Below, in pieces: positions 38,639-48,379 of a stretch of 64,000 bases of DNA. The notes below the pieces were generated by a model. That model made no database searches and was not told the DNA's origin. It worked only from the letters and a program-made list of their open reading frames with translations. The translations under genes and the position numbers were made by a program. The stretch is taken from positions 4,992,836 through 5,056,835 of the forward strand of contig CM034599.1 in assembly GCA_020091685.1 (NCBI GenBank). The letters run 5' to 3'. Positions within the stretch are counted from its first letter, which is position 1, and each line of letters starts with the position of its first letter. Source of the stretch: Lutjanus erythropterus. Lineage: Eukaryota; Chordata; Actinopteri; Lutjaniformes; Lutjanidae.

Positions 38639-41600
38639 AAACATAGGGGACTTGAATGCACCAGTTTTCTTTCTGAGTGCGCCTGACACGCAGAAAGCAG
38701 ATTGATTCACCAACTTGAGGATGCAGACTCCTCCTCGTGTTCCCTCGTCTCTCTCATCTGTGCTACAGATCAGGCCTCTGAGGAATTTAATATGGTGAAG
38801 TGTCTAAGCACAGACAACCTGCAGGTTTCTATGGAGACGGCACGTGTCGCACGGAGGATCACTTCCGCCTAAGGAGATGCGTCAACAACATTCATTCATC
38901 TCTGAAATAAATGAAACAAAAATGACTGCAGCTCCCCAACTACAGTAACTAATAATATCTAAATGCACTCTGCTGTCGTCATTTCACATATCATCCAGCC
39001 ACCTACGGTCCTGGTGTGTAAATTATGTATTAATAAAGCACAATTCTACCCAAAAGAGTAATCATATCCTCTTAAATGCCACCACAAAATATATTTTCAC
39101 TTGACTTTACAGATAAAACAATGTGCGTGATGTTTAATAGCCATTAAATGTTTCTGTTAGCGCAGTGAAGCCTGATGAATGTGCTTTAACTAACCAGTGT
39201 AGCTTGAAGGCATCAGCCAGAGTGATAAAAGATCTTCAAAGTATTCCAATTAACTCCTGCAACAGCAGAGCCAAGAAATAAGAGGCAGAGAGAAAGCCCC
39301 ATCCATTAACATCCAACCCTTCATTATTTATCATCTCTGCGGCCACTGATAAATGAAGGCAGCACACAATGAAAAAAAAAAAAAGAAGAAATCATTATTG
39401 GTTAGGCATTTTAATCCATGCATAGATCAAGCTACACTTGATTTTAAGCTATTTATCACAATTTAATTAAGACTTAATTATTTTAATTATCATTTTACTT
39501 GACTTCTCTTACTTTTATTGCTATTCTATTTGGCACATGTCCTCCTTATATTCTTTAAATTTACTAGCATGGTCTATTGTGTTTAATCTTATGTAATCAT
39601 GCAATTTTTGAGCATCTCTGGCACAAGGATTTCCTTCAGGATCAATTAAGTTCTATATTATCTTATCTGTCTCATTTTATTGGAATTTAATAATGAATAA
39701 GCAGACTGATCAACTATTAAAATGACTCCACCACTAAATCCAAGCAACCACAACACAGTAGGAGCCTCCGTCCAACTTCCGACTTCTTCCTCAGCAGATG
39801 GGGGTTGCCTAGTTGTTATAGCAGTGATGATGTTATCCACTTTTTCTGAGCACTTTGAGGACTTCTTGTCCATGTTGGCTTAAGTTAACCTTGTCATCAG
39901 ACTGTTTTGTCAGATAGAAAGGCCAAGACTGGTAGTTTCAACCTCGACCTGAAGTAATTTTACACGCTGACATTGTACAGTATCACTTGAGGTTGAGGTG
40001 GACCAGAAAACTGCTAAAAAAAAATTCAGTCATCATCTCCTCACCCTCATGTGAACTGAAGGTTGGGTTTAGTGTTTTAGTTCCTCAACACTTTGCTGGA
40101 GTTTCATGGGGGAACAACATAATATAAAATACCCTCATACTGCTCATCTGGCATAATCCAAGTCTCCTAAAGCCCTGATATGCCGCTCACTTGCGCCCCA
40201 ACACCGACACACAAGCAGTTCAGACAGTGTGCATGTGCACGTAAACGTGGCTCCAAGCTAAGATCTACAGTGAAGATTCAGGTTAAAGACACGGTGTAAA
40301 CGATGTCTTTGAAGTCAGTTTGGCATGTCAGGGCTTTAGGAGACTTGGATTACACCAGACAAGCAGTTTGGAGGCTTTTTATTGGGGTTCTTTGGTTGTT
40401 GTTTTTTTTTTTTTTCATTTGAAAACTGGCTACCATTCACATTAATTGTTGTTGGTTAATTTGCCATCCCCCGTCTCCATCCCATAGTAGCAGAGAGACA
40501 GCGGCGCAAATCTCATATCTCCATATTTTGACTTTTTTTCATAAATCAGTGCTATTGGTCACCCTTTATGTTTATCTGTGGATTCTGCAAATATTTAACA
40601 GTTTAAAAATATTTAAAAAGACATTTAAAAACACGTTTTTTTTAAAATTCCCTGAAAAGTAACAGTTTTGCACACAGATTTCTGCCTGACAGCGACATAT
40701 GTCAAATGAGGGATGTGGATGAGAGCATCCATGGTGTATTTTCTATCTTTTAAGAGGTCCTTCAGGTAAAAAATGAGAAACTCTGTACTAGTGTGGCGTC
40801 ACCTTCATCATCAAAGATGACACACTGCTGCCTATCATTCTTAAGAACATTCAGTAACATCTGTGCTGCTGAAAATACACCCACAAACCAATGCACCTCT
40901 GTAACTACATATTTTAGAGACAGGACTACAGATGTAGTTTTTACTCTAGGGTTAGATGTAGTTCTAAGTTGGGTTAGGGTTTGGGCCTTCCCCCGTGTTA
41001 AACATTAACAAATCACAGACTGACAAGTGGAGCACAAATTCATACAAGCTGTGGTGTGTATCACACTTCTCCTTCAGCCAGGTAATCCTCTCATTCATAC
41101 GGAAACCTGATTATGAATGCATTCACCTAGAAAGGTCAAAAACTGTATAACAGTCTATCAGTGTCTATGACAACAAACAATATATGATGATTTTCCTGCA
41201 GCTTGTTCCTGCAGTATGAATCAAGCCTGCATTAATGTTTGCTATCAACATGCTACCACGGATCAGAAAATCTCTATCAAGCAGAAAACAGAACAAGACG
41301 TGTGGATTATTTTACACTCCGCTGGCTGAAACCTTATCCTGAGTACGCACTCAGCCTTAAAAAAGGCCAAACAGGAAAGTAAATGCTGCAGATCTCTTCA
41401 GCCCGTTTCTAATCGCTTCTCTGCCCCTGTCTCTCTCTCCTTTAGCAAACACAGGTGTGTGTTTGTGCTTGTGGGCACGTGTGATATGAAAAAAGACGGA
41501 GGGAGGAGCACACTTCAGAGAACAAGATAAAGAGACAGACGGACTGAGAGGGGTTCTGTATCAAATCTAAGGCAAATAAGAGATCTCATTCAAACCTATT

Positions 41601-44142
41601 CTGTGCCAGAAGGTAATTCTGCCGCCACAGACGTCCTGCGCGCTCTCGCGCTCTGGATAATGGCCCACATCCAGGTATATCTGAGCAGACTGGTGGCACA
41701 TAACCAGCTGGACAAGGAGAGCGTGAGAACACACAGCACACAGACGCCATATGGTATAACCCACACTGAGTAATGATAAACATAAACTAATGGAAAAGTG
41801 GCAAAAACAGTAACGACACCTTTCTTTCTTATAGATGAGAAAAACAGAAACAACACACTTTTACAGTCCACTAATAAGATGCAACAAACCAGTTTGTATC
41901 AAATCAGAAAACAGAAAACTTTAAGTAAAATGTTCTTTATTAGACACATTGGAACAGATCTGTACTGTAAAGCAGTGGTTCCCAACCTTTTTTCCCTGGA
42001 GTCTCCCCTACTTGTATCTGACGAAAGCGGAGCCCCTCCCCCAGCCTGCACATAGACTTTTGTATAAACTGCAGGTTTGTGCAGGTGCTGGAAATCCTTA
42101 AAAACTTAAATTTTAATGTAGTGTTTAAGGTTTCAAAAGTGCTTGAAACTGTAAACACACTACTTTCATAATAACTGAATTAGTAAGTTAACTTTTTAGA
42201 TAAAGAAATAAAATAAGTCAGATATTTGCTGAAGCAGGCTGTATGGGAAGATTGTAGAGGAATATTAATTAACCAATTAAACACGTATTAATTGATAATT
42301 AATTAACATTGCGCTTCATTTGACATTGTTCTGTTCATTGTTCATTGGATAAAGAAACTGAAAATTAAACTTAAAATGATAAAAAAAAGAGAAAATGAGA
42401 AGAAAATGAAAATTAATGATTCATTAATTAATCAATTGTTAGAATTTTCAACTATCAGTTACAGAAAATGCACAAAATTCATAACCCTAAAAGGAAGCCA
42501 AGTCTACTTACAGACAGACACATTAAACTTTCTATCCCAAAACATAATCTTGGTTGATAATAGCACGATAATATCTGATTTAATGTGACGAAGAGGTGAA
42601 ATAATCACTTTTGTATATAAATATGTCATTTACCACGGCTGTAAGCTGCTGGAAAAGATTGAAAAGTGCTTCACTTTGACTTTGGAAAAGGAGTATGAAC
42701 CCTGAAATTGTGATTTGAGTTGACACGTGCAAATCTGATTTTGAGGAGCTAAGAACAGACAAAGTCTTGGGGAACCCCCTGTAATTTCTCACGCGCCCCC
42801 AAGGGGGGCCAGGACCCAAGGTTGAGAACCAATGCTGTAAACTGTAAAGTGTATTATTTTCTTCTGTTAGACTTTCATGCTGACTGCTCTGCTTAACCTG
42901 TAACAGACAGATCATATCAAAAGTGAAGAGTCAAAAAAACACATAAATCTTTGGTAGATATAAATGACATTTTTTGGTGATTGTTCTCATTACTTTATTA
43001 ATGACAGACATATATATACACATATCATTTGGATTTTTAATTTCCTATTCAATTTCCGTCTATAATTCATGTAAGTTTAAGTGCATGAATTTCAAAGACG
43101 AAAGCAGCTATTTCTGAAATCTTTTCTTTAATGTATGAAATAACTGTCTAATAAGAAAGTCTAAGAAATAAGTGTAATTTTAAACAATCATCTACTTCAA
43201 AAACTAGACATATTAAACTTATGGAAAAACTGGGGGCTAAGGGGGCCTAAGTTCCTCTACTGCAGGGACCCAATCACCTTCTAATAAAGTCTAATAAGGG
43301 TCTGACAGTGGAAAATAATACACTTTTGTTTACGGTACAGTTCTGTTGTAATGTGTCCCTAATTGCCCTCTAATAAAGTCTAATAAGGGTCTAATAAAAT
43401 GGTCTAATACAGTTAAATAAAGAACACATTATTTCTAGTTTTTGTTGTGCACTGTAGAACACAGTGCAGCCTAAAATTCTTTCTTTACCCGTCAAAAAAA
43501 AGGCTGATTTTCATGAAGCACTATCTGTGCATGGAGTGAACTATCATGCTGTATTGTTGGTCCATCCACAGACTCCATCAGGCTGTGTTTGCAGAGAAAG
43601 AGCCGCTGTGAATGAATCTCAGCGAGGTCGAATCAGCGCACAGGAGGCAGGTTTAATCACGGGGAAGGGTCTGGTCTCCACTGATAAGACTGCAAACAGG
43701 ACACGGAGGAAAACAAACCACCAGACTAAAGTCTCTATATCCCTCCTTTCACAAGATCCAGGATGTGATTCTTTATCTTTGTTTGTTTGGGAGAAATAGA
43801 GTCTTGTAATTTATGAGGCAATCTGTGATGAAAATAATGAAACAAACCCATCAGCTGTTAACTGAAGACGGTAAAAAGCAATCTGGACGAGTAAAGATCT
43901 GTCCAGGAAAAGGAACGCTTCATTAGAACTACTGTTAATGCTCCTCTGCTCCGGTGGAGTTTTTAAGTGACCAAAACCAGCAGCAGCAAAGGAGTCTGGG
44001 TTACGTTGGATGACTTCTAGGTTGAATGTGTTCACCGTGTAAATGTTAAAGTGAGGTGTTGGTGATTTTGAGAACAAACAAAATCCACACGAGCGACCAC
44101 AAAACACACACTGCTGTAGCACAATGGAAACACAACGGAGTG

Positions 44143-44193
<51 letters not shown>

Positions 44194-45762
44194 TTAACTG
44201 TTCTCCAACATAGTGGTTGTCTGTTTGAAACAGAATTGGTTCAACTATAAATATTTAATCACAATACGATCATTATATTTCTGTGTTTCTGTAGATAGTT
44301 TAGTTTTCTGTCAGCTGCACCAGCTCTAAGTTCAAACTTAAAGGTCCAGTCTGTAAGATTTTCGGGTGTTTATTGGCAGAATACAACTGAAAATAAGAAC
44401 TGAATTGAATTGAATGAGCTGTTTTATCTACAAAAGGCACAGCTCCTCTTCCACGGAGGTCGCCGTGTTGCTCCACCATGTTTCTACAGTATCCTAGAAC
44501 GGACTGGTTCTTGAGAGGGCCTATCCATTATATCCTTCTCTGTGTTTTAGGCATTTTTGCAGGGTTTCCTACACGCTCAGAAGGGGAGAACGAAACGACG
44601 TATTTGAAATCTTCAAGATCCTACGCACTGGTCCTTTACCCAAGTTACGCTAAAAGGTTTTACTAAAACACGTTTCACCGCACAAACTAGTTCTTACATA
44701 GAAATGATTCCAAAATATTTACACACAGTAGCTGTCAGGTGTAACTGCTGGGTAACGCTGGCTACCTGAACTAACTGATAAAGCTAACGTTAGCTTACTA
44801 TGTTAGCCAGTTTAGGCAGTAAGTAAGAATGGTTTGAACAAAGTGATGACGAAACTGCATTTGACAAAAATTGCACATTGTACCTAATATTACAAAATAT
44901 TAACTAATGCCAATAATGTTATCCTAAAATGACCAAACAGAAGTTAATTTAATCAGATATTTCTTTCTCATTCTAACATAATGCAGTAATTAATTCAGAG
45001 TTAGCGGCATGTCAGGGCCTTAAGAGACTTGGATTACACCAGAGAAGCAGTATTTCATTTTATTTTCCTCTTTTTTTTCTGTTTGAAAACTGGTCACCAC
45101 TCGCTTATTGTTTGGGAGATTCTGCTATGCTTTTTTTCTGTGAAACTCCAGCTTTGTTTTGCGGACTAATAAACTAAACCCGACCTTCAATCAGCCTGAG
45201 GGCGAGTAGATAAAGACTGAATTTTCATCTTTGGGTGAACTATTCCTTGAACCCAAAAGTACTGGACTAGAATACCTCACATTGCTGTCACAGGAATATA
45301 ATTAAGCACAGCAGGTCCTAAATAATGATTACAGTCTGATTAAAGTGATAATATTAAGCCATAATATGCATGTCCAGAAAACAGTTATTTAGACAGACAT
45401 TAGAAGAAGTTATCAAACCATCATTCTTCTTCCTCCAAGTAGAAGCTCGTGCCACTCAAGCTCCTCATCATCAGTGCTATTTGCTTCCAGAAGCTTTTCT
45501 AAACAGTCCGTAGCTCGTCCTTCATTAATTCCACACCCTTTCCCCAAATGTTTGGATTCTCTAAAAAGAAACCCTGTTCAGGATTTGAATGTCAGACGGT
45601 CTGAACGTTGGTGACGCTTCGTTTGATCTCTGCTGAACTCTGCTCCTCTGTGTTCCTGCAGGAACCTCGAATGATGAAGAGTGACATGAAACCAGCTGAA
45701 CAAACCACCAGGGCTGCTTCCATGTTTGTTTCCACTCAACACCATGTAACTCATTACATGCA

Positions 45763-45822
<60 letters not shown>

Positions 45823-46438
45823 AAACCACCAAATGGCTTGGCAGAAGGCTGATGATTTGCTCTGCCATAAACACCAAAAACCAATCTGTTTCCTTCATGC
45901 TGCTTCTCCACCCGAATAATTACTGAGCTGCAGCACGAACACTCAGACAGGGAACACTGAATAAGATACACTGGATTTAAAGAAAAAAAAAACAATTAAC
46001 TACTTTAAATGACTGGTATTAGTATTGCAATTATTAACTCAGGCTTGTTTTCTGATCTTTTTAAGGAGGTTATGATTGAGATGAAGGTCTGTGTCAGGTG
46101 TCATCCTCAGGAAAAGACAGAACATGCAGTACAGACACAGAAGTGTCAGTCAGTATTTGTTAGTTGTCACCTCCCTGCGCACATGATGAACCACACACAG
46201 CTTCATACAAACCAACATGTTTGTTTTTCCGACTCGATAAGCTGAAAACACCCACCTCCTTCTTGACGGTGCGCAGCAGCCTCTGACGGGTCTCTGCCTC
46301 TGGAACACAAACACAACACTCTCACGGTTTATCACAACTTAACTTGTTTTATCATCTCAAAACAACACAAAACAGGATTTATAAATCTTCATGTTTTTTT
46401 TTTCCTTTTTCTCTCCCACCTGCCATGATTGTTGCCAT
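12461..46438 (-). CDS. sgsm1: Small G protein signaling modulator 1 (RUN and TBC domain protein)
   Basis: Twenty-five coding exons, minus strand: 46438-46420, 46299-46256, 36516-36441, 29437-29275, 28997-28845, 28761-28694, 27472-27327, 26602-26465, 25868-25744, 25146-25079, 24495-24332, 23885-23750, 21932-21803, 21303-21239, 20283-20138, 18765-18637, 18557-18375, 17888-17817, 17554-16454, 16344-16220, 15101-15019, 14874-14765, 14616-14520, 14071-13904, 12549-12461. The sum is 3798 nt, 1265 aa, all GT-AG and in frame. The N-terminus ([16 protein letters not shown], then [20 protein letters not shown]) leads into a RUN domain (about 40-190). A split TBC domain fills the C-terminal part, with Arg finger IEKDVQR (R1062) and Gln finger YVQ (Q1096). 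SGSM proteins bind Rap and Rab GTPases and act as Rab GAPs or effectors. SGSM1 is preferred over SGSM2 from recalled human sequence ([28 protein letters not shown]). Confidence 0.93.
13355..13386. repeat. (AAAC)n microsatellite
   Basis: Several AAAC units in the last sgsm1 intron. Confidence 0.8.
15019..16344 (-). CDS. sgsm1: sgsm1 exons 20-21: catalytic fingers of the TBC domain
   Basis: Exon 20 (16344-16220) encodes [20 protein letters not shown], then [21 protein letters not shown], with the IxxDxxR arginine-finger motif. Exon 21 (15101-15019) encodes [20 protein letters not shown] with the YxQ glutamine-finger motif. Both are the residues TBC GAPs use to drive Rab GTP hydrolysis, so a catalytically competent GAP is predicted. 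Confidence 0.92.
16454..17554 (-). CDS. sgsm1: sgsm1 exon 19: giant acidic, low-complexity insert (residues 676-1042)
   Basis: One 1101-nt exon in phase 0 at both ends encodes 367 aa, opening [19 protein letters not shown] and closing [10 protein letters not shown]-like ([20 protein letters not shown]) to SAGSSFS. It is rich in Glu, Ser, Lys and Thr, with no predicted fold visible. The two ends are conserved with the human protein as remembered, while the middle is unrecognisable and about twice as long. It interrupts the TBC region, lying between [12 protein letters not shown] and the Arg-finger exon. The acceptor is TTGTTCTTTCAG and the donor TCT|GTACGC. The opposite strand carries a long Ser/Thr/Phe-rich ORF (16902-17318), a by-product of this composition. 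Confidence 0.9.
20361..21205. mobile_element. TTAA-type fold-back element, copy B, with a nested insertion
   Basis: The left part (20375-20676: GGGCTGTATGAGATATTTAA, TATTACCTACAGCAG, CAGACAGCCTTTTGTGATGG) and right part (21117-21205: GGTAATGCACTGACTATGGA, ending TATCCCTTTAA) match copies A, C and D. Between them, 20677-21115 is foreign. Confidence 0.6.
20677..21115 (+). mobile_element. Element nested inside fold-back copy B (retroelement fragment or LTR-like, class uncertain)
   Basis: T-rich block opening TGTCATGGTTTGGGG and ending TTGACAAAATATAATAA, absent from the other three copies. It lies between CATAC on the left and CGTAC on the right, a possible 5-bp target duplication with one difference. 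Similar text is abundant in fish genomes as I remember it. It could be a solitary LTR or a short retroposon; no coding capacity is seen. It is younger than the element it sits in. Confidence 0.4.
22683..23724. mobile_element. TTAA-flanked fold-back element, copy C, interrupted
   Basis: TTAA at both ends. Left arm: GGTTGTATGAGGTACTTATC, TATTACCTACAGTAGATGG. Right arm: CATCTACTGTAGGAAATACA, AGAACTATCCCTTTAA. About 22905-23390 differs from copies A and D and is probably a separate insertion or replacement. It lies in the intron between sgsm1 exons 12 and 13. Confidence 0.6.
24622..25061. mobile_element. TTAA-flanked fold-back element, copy D (intact-looking, 440 bp)
   Basis: Bounded by TTAA. 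Left end AGGGATAGTTCAGATTTTTT; reverse complement of right end AGGGGCAGTTCAGATTATTT. Terminal inverted repeats extend about 80 bp, each containing TACCTAC. It carries CATCAAACAGCCTTTTCTGA, AAGCCAAATATCACTTTCTC and CTTTGGCAAAAA, all shared with copies A-C. It lies in the intron between sgsm1 exons 10 and 11. Confidence 0.7.
27327..29437 (-). CDS. sgsm1: sgsm1 exons 4-7: RUN domain
   Basis: Exon 4 (29437-29275) encodes [20 protein letters not shown] to EQIIET. Exon 5 (28997-28845) holds [20 protein letters not shown]. Exon 6 (28761-28694) holds [20 protein letters not shown]. Exon 7 (27472-27327) holds [20 protein letters not shown] to PTKRPALC. The helical RUN fold is the part of SGSM proteins reported to bind small GTPases such as Rap. 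These exons are the best conserved in the N-terminal half relative to the human protein as I remember it. Confidence 0.9.
29593..29630. repeat. Perfect 17-bp inverted repeat with 4-base loop
   Basis: CATTTTGTGGCACAAAA, spacer AGCC, then its exact complement. It lies 160 bases 5' of sgsm1 exon 4 on the transcribed strand, where the RNA could form a strong hairpin. Related TTTGTGCCA fragments recur at about 29775-29800 and 30375-30390. Confidence 0.8.
31940..32610. repeat. Degenerate minisatellite, unit about 30-33 bp, roughly 20 units
   Basis: Consensus close to AACCCAGATATCAATGCTAAAAATNGTCAAG, recurring with substitutions and small indels throughout. Examples: ACCCAGGTATCAATGCTAAA at 31948, AGATATGATTGCTAAAAAT at 32020 and 32077, AACCGAGATATCAATGCTAA at 32495. 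Intron of sgsm1 between exons 3 and 4. Confidence 0.85.
35365..35715. repeat. Two-copy local duplication (period about 230 bp)
   Basis: AATTCAGTGATTTTTCTC, AAGTTGCCAAAAA and CCTAC...ACAC/ACAATACTGTT with TTTTATT occur at 35379-35470 and again at 35609-35700, diverged. Within the large sgsm1 intron; no coding signal. Confidence 0.5.
36572..36600. repeat. (CA)n microsatellite
   Basis: About 14 CA units, about 55 bases 5' of sgsm1 exon 3 in the transcript, so close to its acceptor (read as TG in the transcript). Confidence 0.95.
37250..37302. repeat. (CA)n microsatellite
   Basis: About 26 uninterrupted CA units in the 9.7-kb sgsm1 intron. Confidence 0.95.
38595..38636. repeat. (CA)n microsatellite
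   Basis: About 21 CA units in the same intron. It produces spurious Val-Cys repeats in ORFs. Confidence 0.95.
40020..40440. mobile_element. Fold-back MITE-like element
   Basis: Arms at 40150-40184 and 40322-40356 are near-perfect inverted copies (GGCATAATCCAAGTCTCCTA and AAGCCCTGATATGCC, against GGCATGTCAGGGCTTTAGGA and GACTTGGATTACACC). The left edge AAATTCAGTCATCATCTCCT and CACCCTCATG are typical of a widespread fish MITE. A half copy is at 45004-45250. Confidence 0.6.
41964..42849. mobile_element. hAT-like nonautonomous element, about 870 bp
   Basis: Left end CAGTGGTTCCCAACCTTTTT at 41973. The right end, read in reverse, is CAGCATTGGTTCTCAACCTT. The words ACTGTAAAG flank it at 41964-41972 and 42841-42849, consistent with a target duplication of 8 bp or slightly more. 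The interior is AT-rich with no transposase. It lies in the 9.7-kb sgsm1 intron. Confidence 0.65.
43255..43415. repeat. Short tandem motif cluster (TCTAATAAAG/TCTAATAAGGG)
   Basis: TCTAATAAAGTCTAATAAGGGTCT occurs twice, about 105 bases apart, with a further degenerate TCTAATAAAATGGTCTAATA. Intronic. Confidence 0.6.
44146..44190. repeat. (AC)n microsatellite
   Basis: About 22 AC units in the sgsm1 intron. Confidence 0.95.
44338..44639. mobile_element. MITE with AAAGGTCCAGT terminal inverted repeats
   Basis: Starts TTAAAGGTCCAGTCTGTAAG; the reverse of the end is TAAAGGACCAGTGCGTAGGA. About 300 bp. Matches a MITE pattern frequent in percomorph introns (also containing TTATTGGCAGAA and TTCTTGAGAGGG). 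Intronic. Confidence 0.65.
45004..45250. mobile_element. Half copy of the MITE seen at 40020
   Basis: GGCATGTCAGGGCCTTAAGA and CTTGGATTACACCAGA match 40322-40362. The right end TTTGGGTGAACTATTCCTT is the usual terminus. Confidence 0.55.
45763..45820. repeat. (CA)n microsatellite
   Basis: About 29 CA units in the sgsm1 intron, about 440 bases from exon 2. Confidence 0.95.
46420..46438 (-). CDS. sgsm1: sgsm1 coding exon 1
   Basis: Encodes MATIMA plus the first base of Glu, then donor G|GTGGGAG. The ATG lies in GATCCATGGC, a fair Kozak context. Exon 2 at 46256-46299 continues [16 protein letters not shown] 9.7-kb intron then follows. Confidence 0.85.
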
Positions 46439-46569
46439 GGATCCTGTCTCCTGTCTGAGAGCGGCACTCCTCCTCCTCCCATCAGCTGAGTGCAGCCTGC
46501 ACACTGAGATGTGGGGCACGACTCCACCTCCTCTCGCACACGCCTCTTAAAGACACACGCAGAGCTGCC

Positions 46570-46574
46570 ATTGG
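46570..46574 (-). promoter_or_regulatory. CCAAT box in sgsm1 upstream region
   Basis: GCCAAT on the minus strand about 130 bases upstream of the start codon. The stretch 46440-46560 is G/C-richer than its surroundings and probably contains the 5' UTR and core promoter. No TATA box seen. Confidence 0.3.
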
Positions 46575-46933
46575 CTGGCCCGAGCATCAACACAACAGGG
46601 TTAGAATAAAGGTAAAGACAGCTTTCTGACATTTAAATCTGAGTTTATTCTCTATTAGATGTTATCTGTAGTTACCTTCATGCTACTTACACAAACAAAA
46701 ATTATATATAGTAAATTTTCACCATCTGAACTGCTGGTGCAACAGCTGATACTTCTGTATCTCTTGCCAGACAGCAGCAAGTTGTACAGGCTGTGTCTGG
46801 GGTGCATGCTGTCTTCTAGTATTCTTTGTTCAGGCACCTCACCTCCCTGATATGATGCTCAGTATGCAGTTTTAATCACGGCCTGCAGAGTCCTGCTGTC
46901 CCTGCATGTCCTGTGATGTCTCCAATCAAGATG

Positions 46934-47302
46934 CTTTTTATCAGGGCTGCACAATTAATCGAAATGTTACCAAAATCACAATATGGCTTTCTGCGGTTTT
47001 CAGCTCACAGAAGGTGCAATATTTGTCAAAGGCAAAATGTGTCAAAAAAACAAACTAACAAACAAACATTTAAATTAATGAAAGTGGTGAAGCAGAGATG
47101 TCCTGTCCTGCAAATCAGAATCTACAGACTTAAAAAAACTCCTCATCCTGCAAAACACGGTATGTTTCAATCAAAATAAGAATAATGATGTAAAATTTAT
47201 CGTTACCTCCAATATCACAAATCATACTGTAATTGCAATATCACTCAAAAATAATCACAGTTTTTAAATATTGTTTGAAAATTGTTCAGCCCTACTTTTT
47301 AT
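46934..47302. mobile_element. hAT-like MITE with exact 8-bp target-site duplication
   Basis: The element at 46942-47294 (353 bp) begins CAGGGCTGCACAATTAAT and in reverse begins TAGGGCTGAACAATTTTC. CTTTTTAT flanks it exactly on both sides (46934-46941 and 47295-47302). No coding capacity. It lies between the divergent sgsm1 and slc6a4 genes. Confidence 0.8.
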
Positions 47303-47371
47303 TGCTCCTCTGTAGATGTTAACAAGAACTTGGCAGTGAAGTTTTGCCTTCCTAAAAGTCCAGTGTGAAAG

Positions 47372-48378
47372 ATCCCTTACAAAAAAGAAGTTTATTGAAG
47401 TGTGTTAGGAGTATACTTCTTTTAAACTAAAAATAAGAGAGTGTGCTTTCAGTTTACTTTTAATGTACTTATCAGAGATAAACTTAACAAAATTATACTT
47501 AAGTATTAAACAGAAAGTTTAAGCACACTTGGCTCATGGTTGTACTTACTTTTTGATAGAGTAGCCCATTTAAACAACTTAAAAAACACACATGTTGACT
47601 TATTTGAGGTTGTATTGCAGTATATGTCTTACATCCCATCTGATGTTTGTTGGCAGCCAGGGGCAGACTTCAGACCTCACAAATTCTAATATCAACCTCC
47701 CCTAAAGACTGTGTTCATACAGTTTGTTGTATTTATTTTGAAAATTGAGTTTTCATTGTTATGTTCTTATATTGTATCTTATATGACATCCAATAATTAC
47801 CTATTTGTTTGAATTTTTTGATGTAAAAAGAAAACAATGTTCTTAATCCTGAGTCTTGTGATTGTTTTATGTGTAGTCCACTGTCAGTGTAAATATGAGT
47901 TAACTTTAAATCTACTACTTAAAGTATTTCAAGTATAAAAAGTAATACATAAGTGGTATACTTGAAAGTGCAAAAATAATATATAAATAGTGAACAGTAA
48001 GTTTGATGTTAAGTTCACTTACAGAAAACCTACGAGTATACTTGCAGTATAAATTAAACAAAAAAAATGAGCTGGAAGTATGTAACTAGTAAACTAACAG
48101 TATAACTATGAGTTCACTTGTAGTATAGTCCACATTATAGTTGTAGTACAAAATAAAATTCAAATATGAACAATTTGTGTACCTAAAGTTTACTACTCTT
48201 ATACTTCAAGTATATTTTTAAAAACTAAAAAGTCCTAAGAAGTTTTAAAGTAGTACACTTGCAAGTATACTACTGGTACTTTGATATTAGTATATTTACT
48301 ACATAAAGCCTGCTTGAGATTTTACTTAAGTATACCTAATAAAATTAACTTGAATTATACATATATTTTATAAGGGAT
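47372..48378. mobile_element. AT-rich nonautonomous element, about 1 kb, family unknown
   Basis: Ends ATCCCTTACAAAA and, in reverse, ATCCCTTATAAAA (12 of 13 identical). The interior is filled with many diverged copies of short palindromic words such as AGTATACTT, AAGTATACTT, AGTGTACTT and AGTTCACTT on both strands. No clear target duplication and no ORF. A similar vocabulary (AAAGTGTACTTTAAA) occurs at 200-480 without clear ends. Confidence 0.55.
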
Positions 48379-48379
48379 T

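Noticed and set aside
38362-38713. Minus-strand ORFs with Cys-Val runs (also near 43811-44188 and 45561-45995)
   Set aside because: Microsatellite read-through in introns; no conserved sequence on either side.
12461-46438. Assignment as sgsm2
   Set aside because: N-terminal, RUN, linker and C-terminal stretches fit SGSM1 as I remember it; a tree would settle it.
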